Shown piece after piece: positions 36,049 to 46,918 of a stretch of 64,000 nucleotides of DNA. The stretch comes from Prevotella sp. E13-17 (GTDB lineage: Bacteria; Bacteroidota; Bacteroidia; Bacteroidales; Bacteroidaceae), in NCBI RefSeq assembly GCF_022024035.1, contig NZ_CP091787.1:1364001-1428000 (forward strand), given 5' to 3'. The translations under genes were made by a program, and so were the position numbers. Under the pieces are notes generated by a model that saw only the letters and a program-made list of their open reading frames with translations, did not search any database and was not told the DNA's origin. The stretch's first letter is position 1, and each line of letters starts with the position of its first letter.

Positions 36049-37191
36049 ATGAAAGCAATAAGAAATTACTTGAATAAGATTAAGCCGAACTTCGAAGAGG
36101 GCGGCAAGCTGCACGCTTTCCGTAGTCTGTTCGATGGTTTCGAGACCTTTCTCTATGTGCCCAATACCACATCGACGAAGGGCGTTCACATCCATGATGC
36201 CATCGACTCGAAGCGTATTATGAGTATGGTAGTTATCGCCCTGATGCCTGCTATGCTGTTCGGTATGTATAATGTAGGTTATCAGAATGCCATAGCTTCA
36301 GGATTGGATGCTTCCTTCATGGATATGTTCATTTTTGGCTTCTTGGCTGTTCTTCCTAAAATCCTTGTATCTTATATTGTAGGTCTGGGCATCGAGTTTG
36401 CTTGGGCACAGTGGAAGGGTGAGGAAATTCAGGAAGGTTTTTTAGTGAGTGGTATTTTGATTCCACTGATTGTACCTGTCAACCTGCCACTCTGGATGCT
36501 GGCCATTGCCGTTGCCTTTGCCGTTGTTATCGGTAAGGAAATCTTTGGCGGAACAGGTATGAATATCTTCAACCCAGCCTTGATGGCACGTGCCTTCCTG
36601 TTCTTTGCCTATCCTCAGAAGATGACTGGTGATCAGGCATGGATTGCAAATAGCCCAATTTTGGGTTTTGGTGGTCAGGTGCCTGACGGCTTCTCTGGAG
36701 CCACACCTCTTTCACATCTGGATAGCTATGCTTTCAATATGGATGCAGTAACGGGCCTGATTCCAGGCTCAATAGGTGAGACCAGCGTTATTGCTATTGC
36801 CATTGGTGCGGTTATCTTACTTTTCACAGGCATCGCTTCTTGGAAGACCATGCTCAGTGTATTTGCAGGTGGTATCCTTACTGGCTTGCTGTTTGAGAAT
36901 CTTGAGATGACTCCTATTCATTGGTATGAGCATATCGCACTGGGTGGTTTCTGCTTCGGTGCCGTATTCATGGCTACCGATCCTGTTACTTCATGCCGAA
37001 CGGAGTGTGGTAAGTGGATCTATGGTTTCCTAATTGGTGTCGTAGCCATTGTGGTGCGTGTCATGAATCCAGGCTTCCCCGAGGGCATGATGTTGGCTAT
37101 CCTGCTGATGAACATGTTTGCTCCTACGATTGACTACTTCGTAGTTGACCGCAATATTACGAAACGTTTGAAGAGAGGAGGTAATAAATGA
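36049..37191 (+). CDS. nqrB: Na+-NQR subunit B
   Basis: NqrB is the main membrane subunit (380 aa, about 10 TM segments). It carries covalently bound FMN on a Thr of the S-G-A-T motif, here 'DGFSGAT219PL', and probably riboflavin. 'FNPALMARAFLFFAYP' and 'GIPLIVPVNLPLW'-like membrane stretches are typical. The stop overlaps the nqrC start by 4 bp (ATGA), indicating translational coupling. Confidence 0.97.
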   Translation: MKAIRNYLNKIKPNFEEGGKLHAFRSLFDGFETFLYVPNTTSTKGVHIHDAIDSKRIMSMVVIALMPAMLFGMYNVGYQNAIASGLDASFMDMFIFGFLAVLPKILVSYIVGLGIEFAWAQWKGEEIQEGFLVSGILIPLIVPVNLPLWMLAIAVAFAVVIGKEIFGGTGMNIFNPALMARAFLFFAYPQKMTGDQAWIANSPILGFGGQVPDGFSGATPLSHLDSYAFNMDAVTGLIPGSIGETSVIAIAIGAVILLFTGIASWKTMLSVFAGGILTGLLFENLEMTPIHWYEHIALGGFCFGAVFMATDPVTSCRTECGKWIYGFLIGVVAIVVRVMNPGFPEGMMLAILLMNMFAPTIDYFVVDRNITKRLKRGGNK

Positions 37192-37802
37192 AACTGAATA
37201 CAAATTCCAATACGTACATTATTATATATAGTACGGTACTTGTTCTAATCGTAGCATTCCTCTTGGCATTCGTGTCACAGAGCCTGAAACCCCAACAGGA
37301 TAAGAATGTAGCCCTCGACCAGGAGAAGCAGATCCTGAATTCATTAAATCTGCGTGGCCTATCTGATGAAGAAGCGCATGCTACTTATGAGAAGATTGTT
37401 ACCTTCGATGAGGCGCAGAATGTATATGTCTGCACACTTGAGAATGGTGATGTGAAGTATGTCCTTCCTTTGAAAGGACAAGGAATGTGGGGCGGTATTA
37501 GCGCATTCTTGTCTGTTGATAGCGATAAGAATACTATCTATGGAGCCTACTTCAACCACGAGAGTGAGACAGCTGGCCTTGGTGCAGAAATCAAGGATAA
37601 CCCTGATTGGCAGGCTAAGTTCCAAGGTAAGAAGATCTTTGCAGATGAGAGCAAAGAGAAACTTGCTTTGTCTGTTGAGAAAAACGTAAACAACGAGACA
37701 ACGGTTGATGCTGTTACAGGTGCTACCGTGACCTCTACTGCTGTTAGCAAGATGCTGCAGGAGCAGTTGACGAAGAAGTACATGGACTTTTTAAAGAACT
37801 AA
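37188..37802 (+). CDS. nqrC: Na+-NQR subunit C
   Basis: NqrC (204 aa) has one N-terminal TM ('TYIIIYSTVLVLIVAFLLAF') and a periplasmic FMN-binding domain. FMN is attached to Thr180 in 'TGAT180VTSTAV'. 'GQGMWGGISAFLSVD' and 'ETAGLGAEI' are characteristic. The start codon overlaps the nqrB stop. Confidence 0.97.
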   Translation: MKLNTNSNTYIIIYSTVLVLIVAFLLAFVSQSLKPQQDKNVALDQEKQILNSLNLRGLSDEEAHATYEKIVTFDEAQNVYVCTLENGDVKYVLPLKGQGMWGGISAFLSVDSDKNTIYGAYFNHESETAGLGAEIKDNPDWQAKFQGKKIFADESKEKLALSVEKNVNNETTVDAVTGATVTSTAVSKMLQEQLTKKYMDFLKN

Positions 37803-37806
37803 GACT

Positions 37807-38415
37807 ATGGCACTATTAAGTAAGCAAAACAAAGAGGCATTCACCAATCCGCTGAACCTCGATCATCCAATATTGGTGCAGGTACTGGGTATCTGTTCTG
37901 CACTTGCTGTAACCAGCCAGCTGAAGCCCGCCATTGTGATGGGTCTCGCAGTTACTGTCATTACAGCCTTCTCTAATGTGATTATCTCAATTATTCGTAA
38001 CACCATTCCTACCCGTATCCGTATTGTGGTACAGTTGGTTGTTGTAGCAGCGCTGGTAACCATCGTTTCTCAGGTGCTCAAAGCATACGTCTATGACGTG
38101 AGTGTTCAGTTGTCAGTTTATGTTGGTCTGATTATCACCAACTGTATTCTGATGGGACGCCTTGAAGCTTTCGCTATGCAAAACAAACCTTGGCCTTCGT
38201 TTCTTGATGGCGTAGGCAATGGTCTTGGTTATGCCATGATTCTGGTAATCGTTGGTGCTTTCCGCGAGTTTTTCGGACGTGGCTCATTGCTGGGCTTTCA
38301 GATTATAGACTGCAAGGACTTTAACAACGGTATGATGACCATGCCAGCTATGGCTTTGATTCTGGTGGGATGCGTCATATGGATACATCGTGCATATTTT
38401 TATAAGGAGAAGTAA
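37807..38415 (+). CDS. nqrD: Na+-NQR subunit D
   Basis: NqrD (202 aa) is an integral membrane subunit with six hydrophobic segments, homologous to NqrE in inverted topology; together they hold an intramembrane 2Fe-2S centre. The pair of Cys-containing segments 'VLGICSALAVT' and 'LIITNCILMGRLEAFA' are the expected ligands. It begins 4 bp after nqrC. Confidence 0.96.
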   Translation: MALLSKQNKEAFTNPLNLDHPILVQVLGICSALAVTSQLKPAIVMGLAVTVITAFSNVIISIIRNTIPTRIRIVVQLVVVAALVTIVSQVLKAYVYDVSVQLSVYVGLIITNCILMGRLEAFAMQNKPWPSFLDGVGNGLGYAMILVIVGAFREFFGRGSLLGFQIIDCKDFNNGMMTMPAMALILVGCVIWIHRAYFYKEK

Positions 38416-38418
38416 TTT

Positions 38419-39042
38419 ATGGAACACGCAATATCATTATTCTTTAGGTCGATATTTGTCGACAATATGATTTTCGCATTCTTCTTGGGTATGTGCTCAT
38501 TCCTTGCCGTTTCGAAGAATGTAAAGACATCACTCGGACTTGGTATGGCAGTTACTTTTGTGCTGTTGGTGACCGTCCCTGTTGACTATCTGCTCCAGAC
38601 CAAGGTGCTTAGTGAAGATGGTATCTTTGGCATGGACCTCTCTTATCTGTCGTTCATCCTCTTTATCGCTGTCATTGCAGGTATCGTGCAGTTGGTAGAG
38701 ATGGTGGTTGAGAAGTATTCACCATCGCTATATGCTGCTCTGGGCATCTTTCTGCCTCTGATTGCTGTGAACTGTGCCATCATGGGCGCATCGCTTTTCA
38801 TGCAGCAGCGCATCCTGCTCGATCCTTCTGAGACAAAGGCTATCACCAGCGTTGTAGATGCTTTGGTCTATGCTTTTGGTTCGGGTATTGGTTGGACAAT
38901 AGCTATTGTGGCTATGGGTGCTATCCGCGAAAAGATGCAATACAGCGATGTCCCCAAGCCTTTGCAGGGACTCGGAATTACGTTTATCACCGTTGGATTG
39001 ATGGCTATGGCTATGATGTGCTTCAGCGGACTTAAAATTTAA
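38419..39042 (+). CDS. nqrE: Na+-NQR subunit E
   Basis: NqrE (207 aa) is the six-TM partner of NqrD. The Cys segments '[12 protein letters not shown]' and '[14 protein letters not shown]' are the intramembrane Fe-S ligands by analogy with the known complex. It starts 3 bp after nqrD. Confidence 0.96.
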   Translation: MEHAISLFFRSIFVDNMIFAFFLGMCSFLAVSKNVKTSLGLGMAVTFVLLVTVPVDYLLQTKVLSEDGIFGMDLSYLSFILFIAVIAGIVQLVEMVVEKYSPSLYAALGIFLPLIAVNCAIMGASLFMQQRILLDPSETKAITSVVDALVYAFGSGIGWTIAIVAMGAIREKMQYSDVPKPLQGLGITFITVGLMAMAMMCFSGLKI

Positions 39043-39054
39043 GAGGAGGACTGT

Positions 39055-40317
39055 ATGTTTATTTTAAATAGCATTATCGTGTTTCTGGTGACGATCATTG
39101 CCATCGTCATCATCCTGCTCGTTGCGAAGAAATATCTGTCTCCCTCGGGCAATGTGAATATTGAGATTAATGGCGAGCGCACCATCAATGTGGCTCAAGG
39201 CAACAACCTGATGGCTACACTCAATGAGAATGGCATCTTCCTGCCTTCTGCCTGTGGTGGTAAGGCATCGTGTGGTCAGTGTAAGGTTCAGGTTCTTGAG
39301 GGTGGTGGCGAGATTCTCGACTCAGAAAAGCCTCACTTCACGCGTAAAGAAATCAAGGACCACTGGCGTCTTGGATGTCAGTGTAAGGTGAAGGGTGACC
39401 TGAAGATACATGTCGATGAGAGTATCCTGGGTGTAAAGGAGTATGAGTGTACCGTTATTTCTAACAAGAATGTGGCCACTTTTATCAAAGAGTTCAAGGT
39501 ACAGCTGCCAGCTGGCGCGCACATGGACTTCCTGCCAGGTTCTTATGCGCAGATCAAGATTCCTGCATTCGACTGCATTGACTATGACAAGGACATCGAC
39601 AAGAGTTTGATTGGCGATGAGTATCTGCCCGCATGGGAGAAGTTCGGATTGTTCCCACTGAAGTGTAAAAACCCCGAACCCACCATCCGTGCATACTCAA
39701 TGGCTAACTATCCTGCCGAGGGCGATGTGTTCATGTTGACCGTTCGTATTGCCACACCTCCTTTCAAGGCCGATCGTTCTGGCTTTATGGAGGTCAATCC
39801 TGGTATCGCTTCAAGCTACATCTTCTCGCTGAAACCTGGCGACAAGGTGATTATGAGCGGTCCTTTCGGCGACTTCCATCCACATTTCGACTCGAAGAAA
39901 GAAATGATTTGGGTAGGTGGTGGTGCAGGTATGGCTCCTCTGCGCGCTCAGATTATGCACATGACCAAGACACTTCACACTACCGATCGCGAGATGCACT
40001 ACTTCTATGGCGCACGAGCACTGAACGAGGTGTTCTATCTCGACGACTTCCTGAGTCTGGAGAAGGAGTATCCCAACTTCCACTTCCATTTGGCACTGGA
40101 CCGTCCAGACCCCGCAGCCGATGCAGCTGGCGTGAAGTACACCCCAGGTTTCGTTCACAATGTGATGTTCGAAACCTACCTGAAAAACCACGAGGCACCC
40201 GAGGATATCGAGTACTACATGTGCGGCCCTGGCCCCATGTCGAAGGCTGTTGTAGGCATGCTCGACTCACTGGGCGTAGATCCCGAGAGCATCATGTATG
40301 ACAACTTCGGTGGTTAA
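39055..40317 (+). CDS. nqrF: Na+-NQR subunit F
   Basis: NqrF is the NADH-oxidising entry subunit (420 aa). It has an N-terminal TM (about 3-23), then a 2Fe-2S ferredoxin domain with C67, C73, C76 and C108 ('SACGGKASCGQCKV...LGCQC'). The FAD domain has 'RAYSMANYP' and the NAD(P)-binding domain has 'VGGGAGMAPLRAQI'. The C-terminus 'YMCGPGPM...YDNFGG' matches the family. A strong terminator ends the operon. Confidence 0.97.
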   Translation: MFILNSIIVFLVTIIAIVIILLVAKKYLSPSGNVNIEINGERTINVAQGNNLMATLNENGIFLPSACGGKASCGQCKVQVLEGGGEILDSEKPHFTRKEIKDHWRLGCQCKVKGDLKIHVDESILGVKEYECTVISNKNVATFIKEFKVQLPAGAHMDFLPGSYAQIKIPAFDCIDYDKDIDKSLIGDEYLPAWEKFGLFPLKCKNPEPTIRAYSMANYPAEGDVFMLTVRIATPPFKADRSGFMEVNPGIASSYIFSLKPGDKVIMSGPFGDFHPHFDSKKEMIWVGGGAGMAPLRAQIMHMTKTLHTTDREMHYFYGARALNEVFYLDDFLSLEKEYPNFHFHLALDRPDPAADAAGVKYTPGFVHNVMFETYLKNHEAPEDIEYYMCGPGPMSKAVVGMLDSLGVDPESIMYDNFGG

Positions 40318-40347
40318 TGCCAAGAAAAGTATAACTTTACTATTATT

Positions 40348-40384
40348 AAAGGGCAACTTTACGACTTGTAAAGTTGCCCTTTTC
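40348..40384 (+). terminator. Terminator of the nqr operon
   Basis: AAAGGGCAACTTTAC pairs perfectly with GTAAAGTTGCCCTTT around a 5-nt loop and is followed by TTCTG. It lies 31 nt after the nqrF stop. Confidence 0.88.
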
Positions 40385-40448
40385 TGTTCGAGTTCAGTAA
40401 TTTTTGTTTTTTTCAACTTTTAGATTTCTCTATTCACTCCTTTTTTAT

Positions 40449-40456
40449 TACCTTTG
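40449..40456 (+). promoter_or_regulatory. -7 element next to the fur start codon
   Basis: TACCTTTG ends 10 nt before ATG 40467, implying a leader of about 5 nt or less. This favours start 40467 over the in-frame upstream ATG at 40404, unless a second promoter exists. No clear -33 element is seen. Confidence 0.5.
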
Positions 40457-40466
40457 CAAACGGTTT

Positions 40467-40961
40467 ATGAAAGCAACAGAAAAGAAGGACAGTGTGCGAT
40501 TGGCTGTAGAGCGCATACTGACTAATTATTTGGAGATGAATAATCATCGCAAGACGCCCGAACGCTTTGCGATATTGGAGGCAGTCTATAGTTTCAAAGG
40601 GCACTTCACACTCGATGAACTAGGCCAAAAGTTAAACGATGTTTATAGGTTTCCCGTTAGCCGTGCCACCCTCTACAACACCATCAATCTCTTTTTGGAA
40701 TTGCGACTCGTGGTGCGTCACAGTTTTCAGGGCGCTACAAAGTATGAAGCATGTTATGCGGATGATAGCCATTGCCATCAGGTATGTACCGTTTGTGGAA
40801 AGGTGACCGAGGTTCGCGCTCCAGAGATATCAATGGCCATTGATCAGTTGAAATTAAAGCGATTCCATAAAGATGGTTATACGCTATATATATATGGCAT
40901 CTGCTCTACTTGTCAGGCTGCTCTGACCAGAAAACGTAAAAGCATGAATGTTAAACATTAA
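40467..40961 (+). CDS. Fur family metal/peroxide-responsive regulator
   Basis: This is a Fur-superfamily repressor of 164 aa. The winged helix lies at about 28-90 ('RKTPERFAILEAVYSF', 'VSRATLYNTINLFLEL'). The structural Zn site is C107xxC110 with C146xxC149, and the His-rich stretch 'DDSHCHQVC' precedes it. Whether it senses iron, zinc or peroxide cannot be told by eye. It is followed 19 bp later by purA, suggesting co-transcription. The promoter's -7 box almost touches the start codon, so the mRNA is nearly leaderless. Confidence 0.92.
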   Translation: MKATEKKDSVRLAVERILTNYLEMNNHRKTPERFAILEAVYSFKGHFTLDELGQKLNDVYRFPVSRATLYNTINLFLELRLVVRHSFQGATKYEACYADDSHCHQVCTVCGKVTEVRAPEISMAIDQLKLKRFHKDGYTLYIYGICSTCQAALTRKRKSMNVKH

Positions 40962-40974
40962 AATTAAACGATAG

Positions 40975-43612
<2,638 letters not shown>

Positions 43613-43624
43613 TTTATTATCAGA

Positions 43625-44482
43625 ATGCAAAAGAAGCGCAGATGGCATTGTCTGTCGGGACAAGAACCTACAGAACTCGATAAGCAGGTCATGTATTGGG
43701 AGAACAAAGGCAAACTCGTTCCTACACGTGATTTGATTAAAACGCCAGAACAAATAGAAGGTATCAGAAAGGCGGGTGTTGTGAATACGGGTGTGCTCGA
43801 TGCCGTAGCAGCCCAAATTCATGCTGGTATGAGCACGCTGGAGATAGACCAGATTTGTCGTAAGTATTGCGAGGAGCATGGCGGCATTCCTGCTTGCCTT
43901 AACTATGAAGGCTTCCCAATGAGTGTCTGCACCAGCATCAACGAAGTGGTGTGTCATGGTATTCCTAAAGAAGAGGATATCCTTGAAGAGGGTGATATCA
44001 TCAATGTTGACTTTACCACCATTCTTGATGGTTATTATGCTGACGCATCACGTATGTTTATCATCGGTAAGACAACACCGGAGAAAGAACAGTTGGTGCG
44101 CGTTGCTAAAGAGTGTTTGGAAATAGGCATGGAGGCAGCTAAGCCATATAGTTTTGTTGGCGACATAGGTCATGCCATTGAGAAGCATTGCAAAAAATAT
44201 GGTTATGGAATTGTCCGTGATTTGGCTGGCCATGGTGTGGGACTCCAGTTTCATGAAGAGCCCGATATCAATCACTATGGACATCGTGGTACGGGCATGC
44301 TGCTTGTTCCTGGTATGGTGTTCACGATCGAACCCATGATCAACATGGGCACTTGGCGTGTGTTTATCGATGCCGACGATCCATACGGATGGGAAGTTAT
44401 TACAGAAGACGAGAAACCTTCTGCCCAGTGGGAACATACACTTGTCATGACAGAACATGGAGTAGAAATACTAACTTACTAA
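43625..44482 (+). CDS. map: Methionine aminopeptidase type I
   Basis: Map removes N-terminal Met from new proteins. The core (about 35-285) shows 'SINEVVCHGIP', metal ligands in 'VDFTTILDGYYADASR', His in 'LAGHGVGLQFHEEP', and Glu in 'FTIEPMIN' and near the C-terminus. The N-terminal 35 residues ('MQKKRRWHCLSGQEPTEL') form a short extension beyond the minimal enzyme. The stop codon overlaps the tsaD start (TAATG). Confidence 0.96.
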   Translation: MQKKRRWHCLSGQEPTELDKQVMYWENKGKLVPTRDLIKTPEQIEGIRKAGVVNTGVLDAVAAQIHAGMSTLEIDQICRKYCEEHGGIPACLNYEGFPMSVCTSINEVVCHGIPKEEDILEEGDIINVDFTTILDGYYADASRMFIIGKTTPEKEQLVRVAKECLEIGMEAAKPYSFVGDIGHAIEKHCKKYGYGIVRDLAGHGVGLQFHEEPDINHYGHRGTGMLLVPGMVFTIEPMINMGTWRVFIDADDPYGWEVITEDEKPSAQWEHTLVMTEHGVEILTY

Positions 44483-45513
44483 TGGAAGAAAAAGATATTT
44501 ATATATTAGGAATAGAAAGTTCCTGCGACGACACTTCAGCCGCAGTTCTGAAGAATGGCATCTTGCTGTCTAATGTGACTGCCTCGCAGGCTGTTCATGA
44601 AGCCTATGGTGGCGTGGTGCCTGAATTGGCTTCAAGAGCACATCAGCAAAATGTCGTGCCAGTTGTAGATCAGGCCATCAAGCGGGCTGGTATTACCAAA
44701 GAACAACTCACAGCTGTCGCTTTTACACGCGGTCCCGGTTTGATGGGCTCGTTGCTGGTCGGTGTCAGCTTTGCCAAGGGATTTGCACGTTCGCTGGGCA
44801 TTCCTCTTATAGATGTCAATCATCTTCAAGGGCATGTGATGGCGCATTTCATCCGCGAAGCAGATGATGATCATGCACAGCCTCCACTTCCGTTCCTTTG
44901 TTTGCTTGTTAGTGGTGGTAACTCTCAGATAGTGAAGGTGAATGCCTACAATGATATGGAAGTCTTGGGACAAACCATCGATGACGCTGCAGGCGAAGCT
45001 ATTGACAAATGTTCGAAGGTGATGGGACTGGGCTATCCGGGTGGACCAATCATCGACCGCTTGGCGCGTCAAGGCAATCCCAAAGCCTACCAGTTCTCCG
45101 AACCACATATCCCCGGTTTGGATTATAGCTTCTCGGGTCTAAAGACCTCTTTCCTTTACAATCTCCGTAAATGGGTAGAGGACGATCCTGATTTTGTGGA
45201 ACATCATAAGGAAGACTTGGCTGCTTCTCTTGAGTGGACTATTGTGGATATCCTCATGAAGAAGCTACGCATGGCAGTGAAACAGACTGGTATTAAGCAT
45301 GTTGCAGTTGCAGGTGGCGTAAGCGCAAATAATGGATTGCGCAATGCTTTCTACGATCATGCCAAGCGTTTTGGCTGGACAGTCTATATCCCCAAGTTCA
45401 GCTATACCACCGATAATGCTGCCATGATAGGCATCGTTGGACATTATAAATATCTGGACGGAGAGTTCTGCTCTATTGATGCGCCAACCTTTAGCAAAGT
45501 TACTTTTAAGTGA
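44482..45513 (+). CDS. tsaD: tRNA N6-threonylcarbamoyladenosine transferase TsaD
   Basis: TsaD makes the t6A37 modification in ANN-decoding tRNAs with TsaB/E/C. The ASKHA fold shows 'LGIESSCDDTSAAVL', the metal-binding pair in 'VNHLQGH', 'SGGNSQIV', 'TIDDAAGEAIDKCSKVMGL' and 'VAGGVSANNGLR'. The start 'MEEKDIYILGIES' at 44482 is chosen over the longer upstream frame because the extra 43 residues are an out-of-frame reading of map. Length is then 343 aa, the usual size. Confidence 0.96.
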   Translation: MEEKDIYILGIESSCDDTSAAVLKNGILLSNVTASQAVHEAYGGVVPELASRAHQQNVVPVVDQAIKRAGITKEQLTAVAFTRGPGLMGSLLVGVSFAKGFARSLGIPLIDVNHLQGHVMAHFIREADDDHAQPPLPFLCLLVSGGNSQIVKVNAYNDMEVLGQTIDDAAGEAIDKCSKVMGLGYPGGPIIDRLARQGNPKAYQFSEPHIPGLDYSFSGLKTSFLYNLRKWVEDDPDFVEHHKEDLAASLEWTIVDILMKKLRMAVKQTGIKHVAVAGGVSANNGLRNAFYDHAKRFGWTVYIPKFSYTTDNAAMIGIVGHYKYLDGEFCSIDAPTFSKVTFK

Positions 45514-45547
45514 ATCAACTAATCATCAAATCATAGATTACAGTAAT

Positions 45548-46063
45548 ATGGATTTTGAAGGAAAGATTATCAGTCGCGACGTTAGTCAGTTGCTGTGGGA
45601 AATGGAGAAAACCGTAGGTACAGCCGAGAGCTGCACAGGCGGACGTATCGCTGAAACTATCATGGGCGTTCCTGGCGCTTCCAAATATTTCAAAGGTGGC
45701 ATCATCTGCTATGTTAACGAGGTCAAGGAGAATCTTCTTGGCGTCTCTCATGAACTCATGGAAGAGAAAACTGCCGTTTGCGAAGAGGTGGCTGTTGAGA
45801 TGGTAAAAGGCGCTTGTCAGACGTTGAATGTTGACTATGCTGTGGCTGCAACAGGACTGGCAGGTCCTGGCGGAGGGTCTAAGGAAATCCCCGTTGGAAC
45901 AATTTGGCTCGCAGTGGGAAATGCAGAAAGAACCATCACGACCAAAATATTGGAAGACCACGGACGCGACATCAATATTGCCATCGCCACTAACACCGCC
46001 ATGCAGATGCTTCGTGATTTCCTGATTGAGGAAAATAAAGAGGTTGAAGCAGCTGAGAGTTAA
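45548..46063 (+). CDS. CinA C-terminal family nicotinamide-nucleotide amidase
   Basis: This is the stand-alone CinA C-terminal domain (PncC-like, 171 aa), which deamidates NMN in the pyridine nucleotide cycle. 'TAESCTGGRIAETI', 'YVNEVKENLLGVS' and 'ATGLAGPGGGSKEIPVGT' are the family motifs. The start 'MDFEGKIIS' is preferred; the longer frame overlaps the tsaD 3' end with unrelated sequence. The N-terminal COG1058 domain of full CinA is absent. Confidence 0.92.
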   Translation: MDFEGKIISRDVSQLLWEMEKTVGTAESCTGGRIAETIMGVPGASKYFKGGIICYVNEVKENLLGVSHELMEEKTAVCEEVAVEMVKGACQTLNVDYAVAATGLAGPGGGSKEIPVGTIWLAVGNAERTITTKILEDHGRDINIAIATNTAMQMLRDFLIEENKEVEAAES

Positions 46064-46132
46064 AAAATATTAAGGATTGGGCGATTGTTTTGCATTAATT
46101 CTCATTTTACAATAAAAATTCGTACCTTTGCA

Positions 46133-46140
46133 CCCTGTTT
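46133..46140 (+). promoter_or_regulatory. -7 element of the rpmB-rpmG operon
   Basis: TACCTTTG lies 40 nt before the rpmB ATG. The -33 element is weak. Confidence 0.55.
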
Positions 46141-46180
46141 GGAGTAAGTATCAAAAGTACACATTTTAAAGTAGATAGAG

Positions 46181-46444
46181 ATGTCTAAGATTTGTCAAAT
46201 CACAGGAAAGAAGGCACAGATCGGTAATAACGTGTCTCACTCAAAGCATCGCACTAAGAGAAGCTTTGATGTAAACCTGTTCAGCAAGAAGTTCTACTAC
46301 GTAGAGGAGAATTGCTGGATTCAGTTGAAGATCAGCGCTGCTGGCCTTCGTATGATTAATAAAGTAGGTCTTGACGCCGCTTTGAAGCAGGCTGTTGCCA
46401 ATGGCTTCGTGGATTGGAAAGACATTAAAGTAATAGGAGACTAA
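46181..46444 (+). CDS. rpmB: 50S ribosomal protein L28
   Basis: L28 (87 aa) starts '[21 protein letters not shown]', with the typical '[15 protein letters not shown]' and '[13 protein letters not shown]'. It heads a small ribosomal operon with rpmG (6 bp downstream) and the DUF4295 gene. Confidence 0.97.
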   Translation: MSKICQITGKKAQIGNNVSHSKHRTKRSFDVNLFSKKFYYVEENCWIQLKISAAGLRMINKVGLDAALKQAVANGFVDWKDIKVIGD

Positions 46445-46450
46445 TAGACC

Positions 46451-46642
46451 ATGGCAAGCAAGAAAGCAAAGGGCAACCGCGTCCAGGTAGTTCTGGAGTG
46501 CACCGAGATGAAAAGCAGCGGTCTTCCTGGCACCAGCCGTTACATTACGACCAAGAATCGTAAGAATACGCCTGAGCGCATGGAGCTGATGAAGTATAAC
46601 CCCATCCTGAAGAAGATGACTCTTCATAAGGAGATTAAGTAA
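46451..46642 (+). CDS. rpmG: 50S ribosomal protein L33
   Basis: L33 (63 aa) has '[12 protein letters not shown]', '[20 protein letters not shown]' and the basic C-terminus '[10 protein letters not shown]'. It lacks the CxxC zinc pairs of Cys-type L33, so it is the zinc-free form. Confidence 0.96.
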   Translation: MASKKAKGNRVQVVLECTEMKSSGLPGTSRYITTKNRKNTPERMELMKYNPILKKMTLHKEIK

Positions 46643-46654
46643 TAGTAAGACAGA

Positions 46655-46813
46655 ATGGCAAAGAAAACCGTCGCTACCCTCCACGAAGGCTCAAAGGATG
46701 GTCGCGCTTACTCAAAGGTTATCAAGATGGTTCGCAGCCCAAAGACGGGTGCGTACATCTTCGATGAGCAGATGGTTCCCAACGAAGACGTTAAGGACTT
46801 CTTCAAGAACTAA
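46655..46813 (+). CDS. DUF4295 small basic protein
   Basis: This 52-aa protein starts 'MAKKTVATLHEGSKDG', continues 'RAYSKVIKMVRSPKTGAY' and ends 'NEDVKDFFKN'. It is the Bacteroidetes DUF4295 protein, regularly found after rpmB-rpmG, so a ribosome-associated role is likely but unproven. It starts 12 bp after the rpmG stop and is followed by a strong terminator. Confidence 0.93.
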   Translation: MAKKTVATLHEGSKDGRAYSKVIKMVRSPKTGAYIFDEQMVPNEDVKDFFKN

Positions 46814-46843
46814 TCTTATTTGAACGATTGTTATAACAAATAT

Positions 46844-46884
46844 AAAAGAGAGATGCGTTGTGAAGATGCATCTCTCTTTTTTTT
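46844..46884. terminator. Terminator after the ribosomal operon
   Basis: AAAAGAGAGATGC pairs with GCATCTCTCTTTT and is followed by TTTT. It also faces the end of the converging glycosyltransferase operon, which could use it from the other side. Confidence 0.88.
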
Positions 46885-46918
46885 CTTGAACTTGTTTCTT
46901 TCAGTTTTTTTGTTCCTA

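Noticed and set aside
44353..44481. Upstream N-terminal extension of tsaD
   Set aside because: The extra 43 codons are an out-of-frame reading of map, and the family starts at 'MEEKDIYILGIES'.
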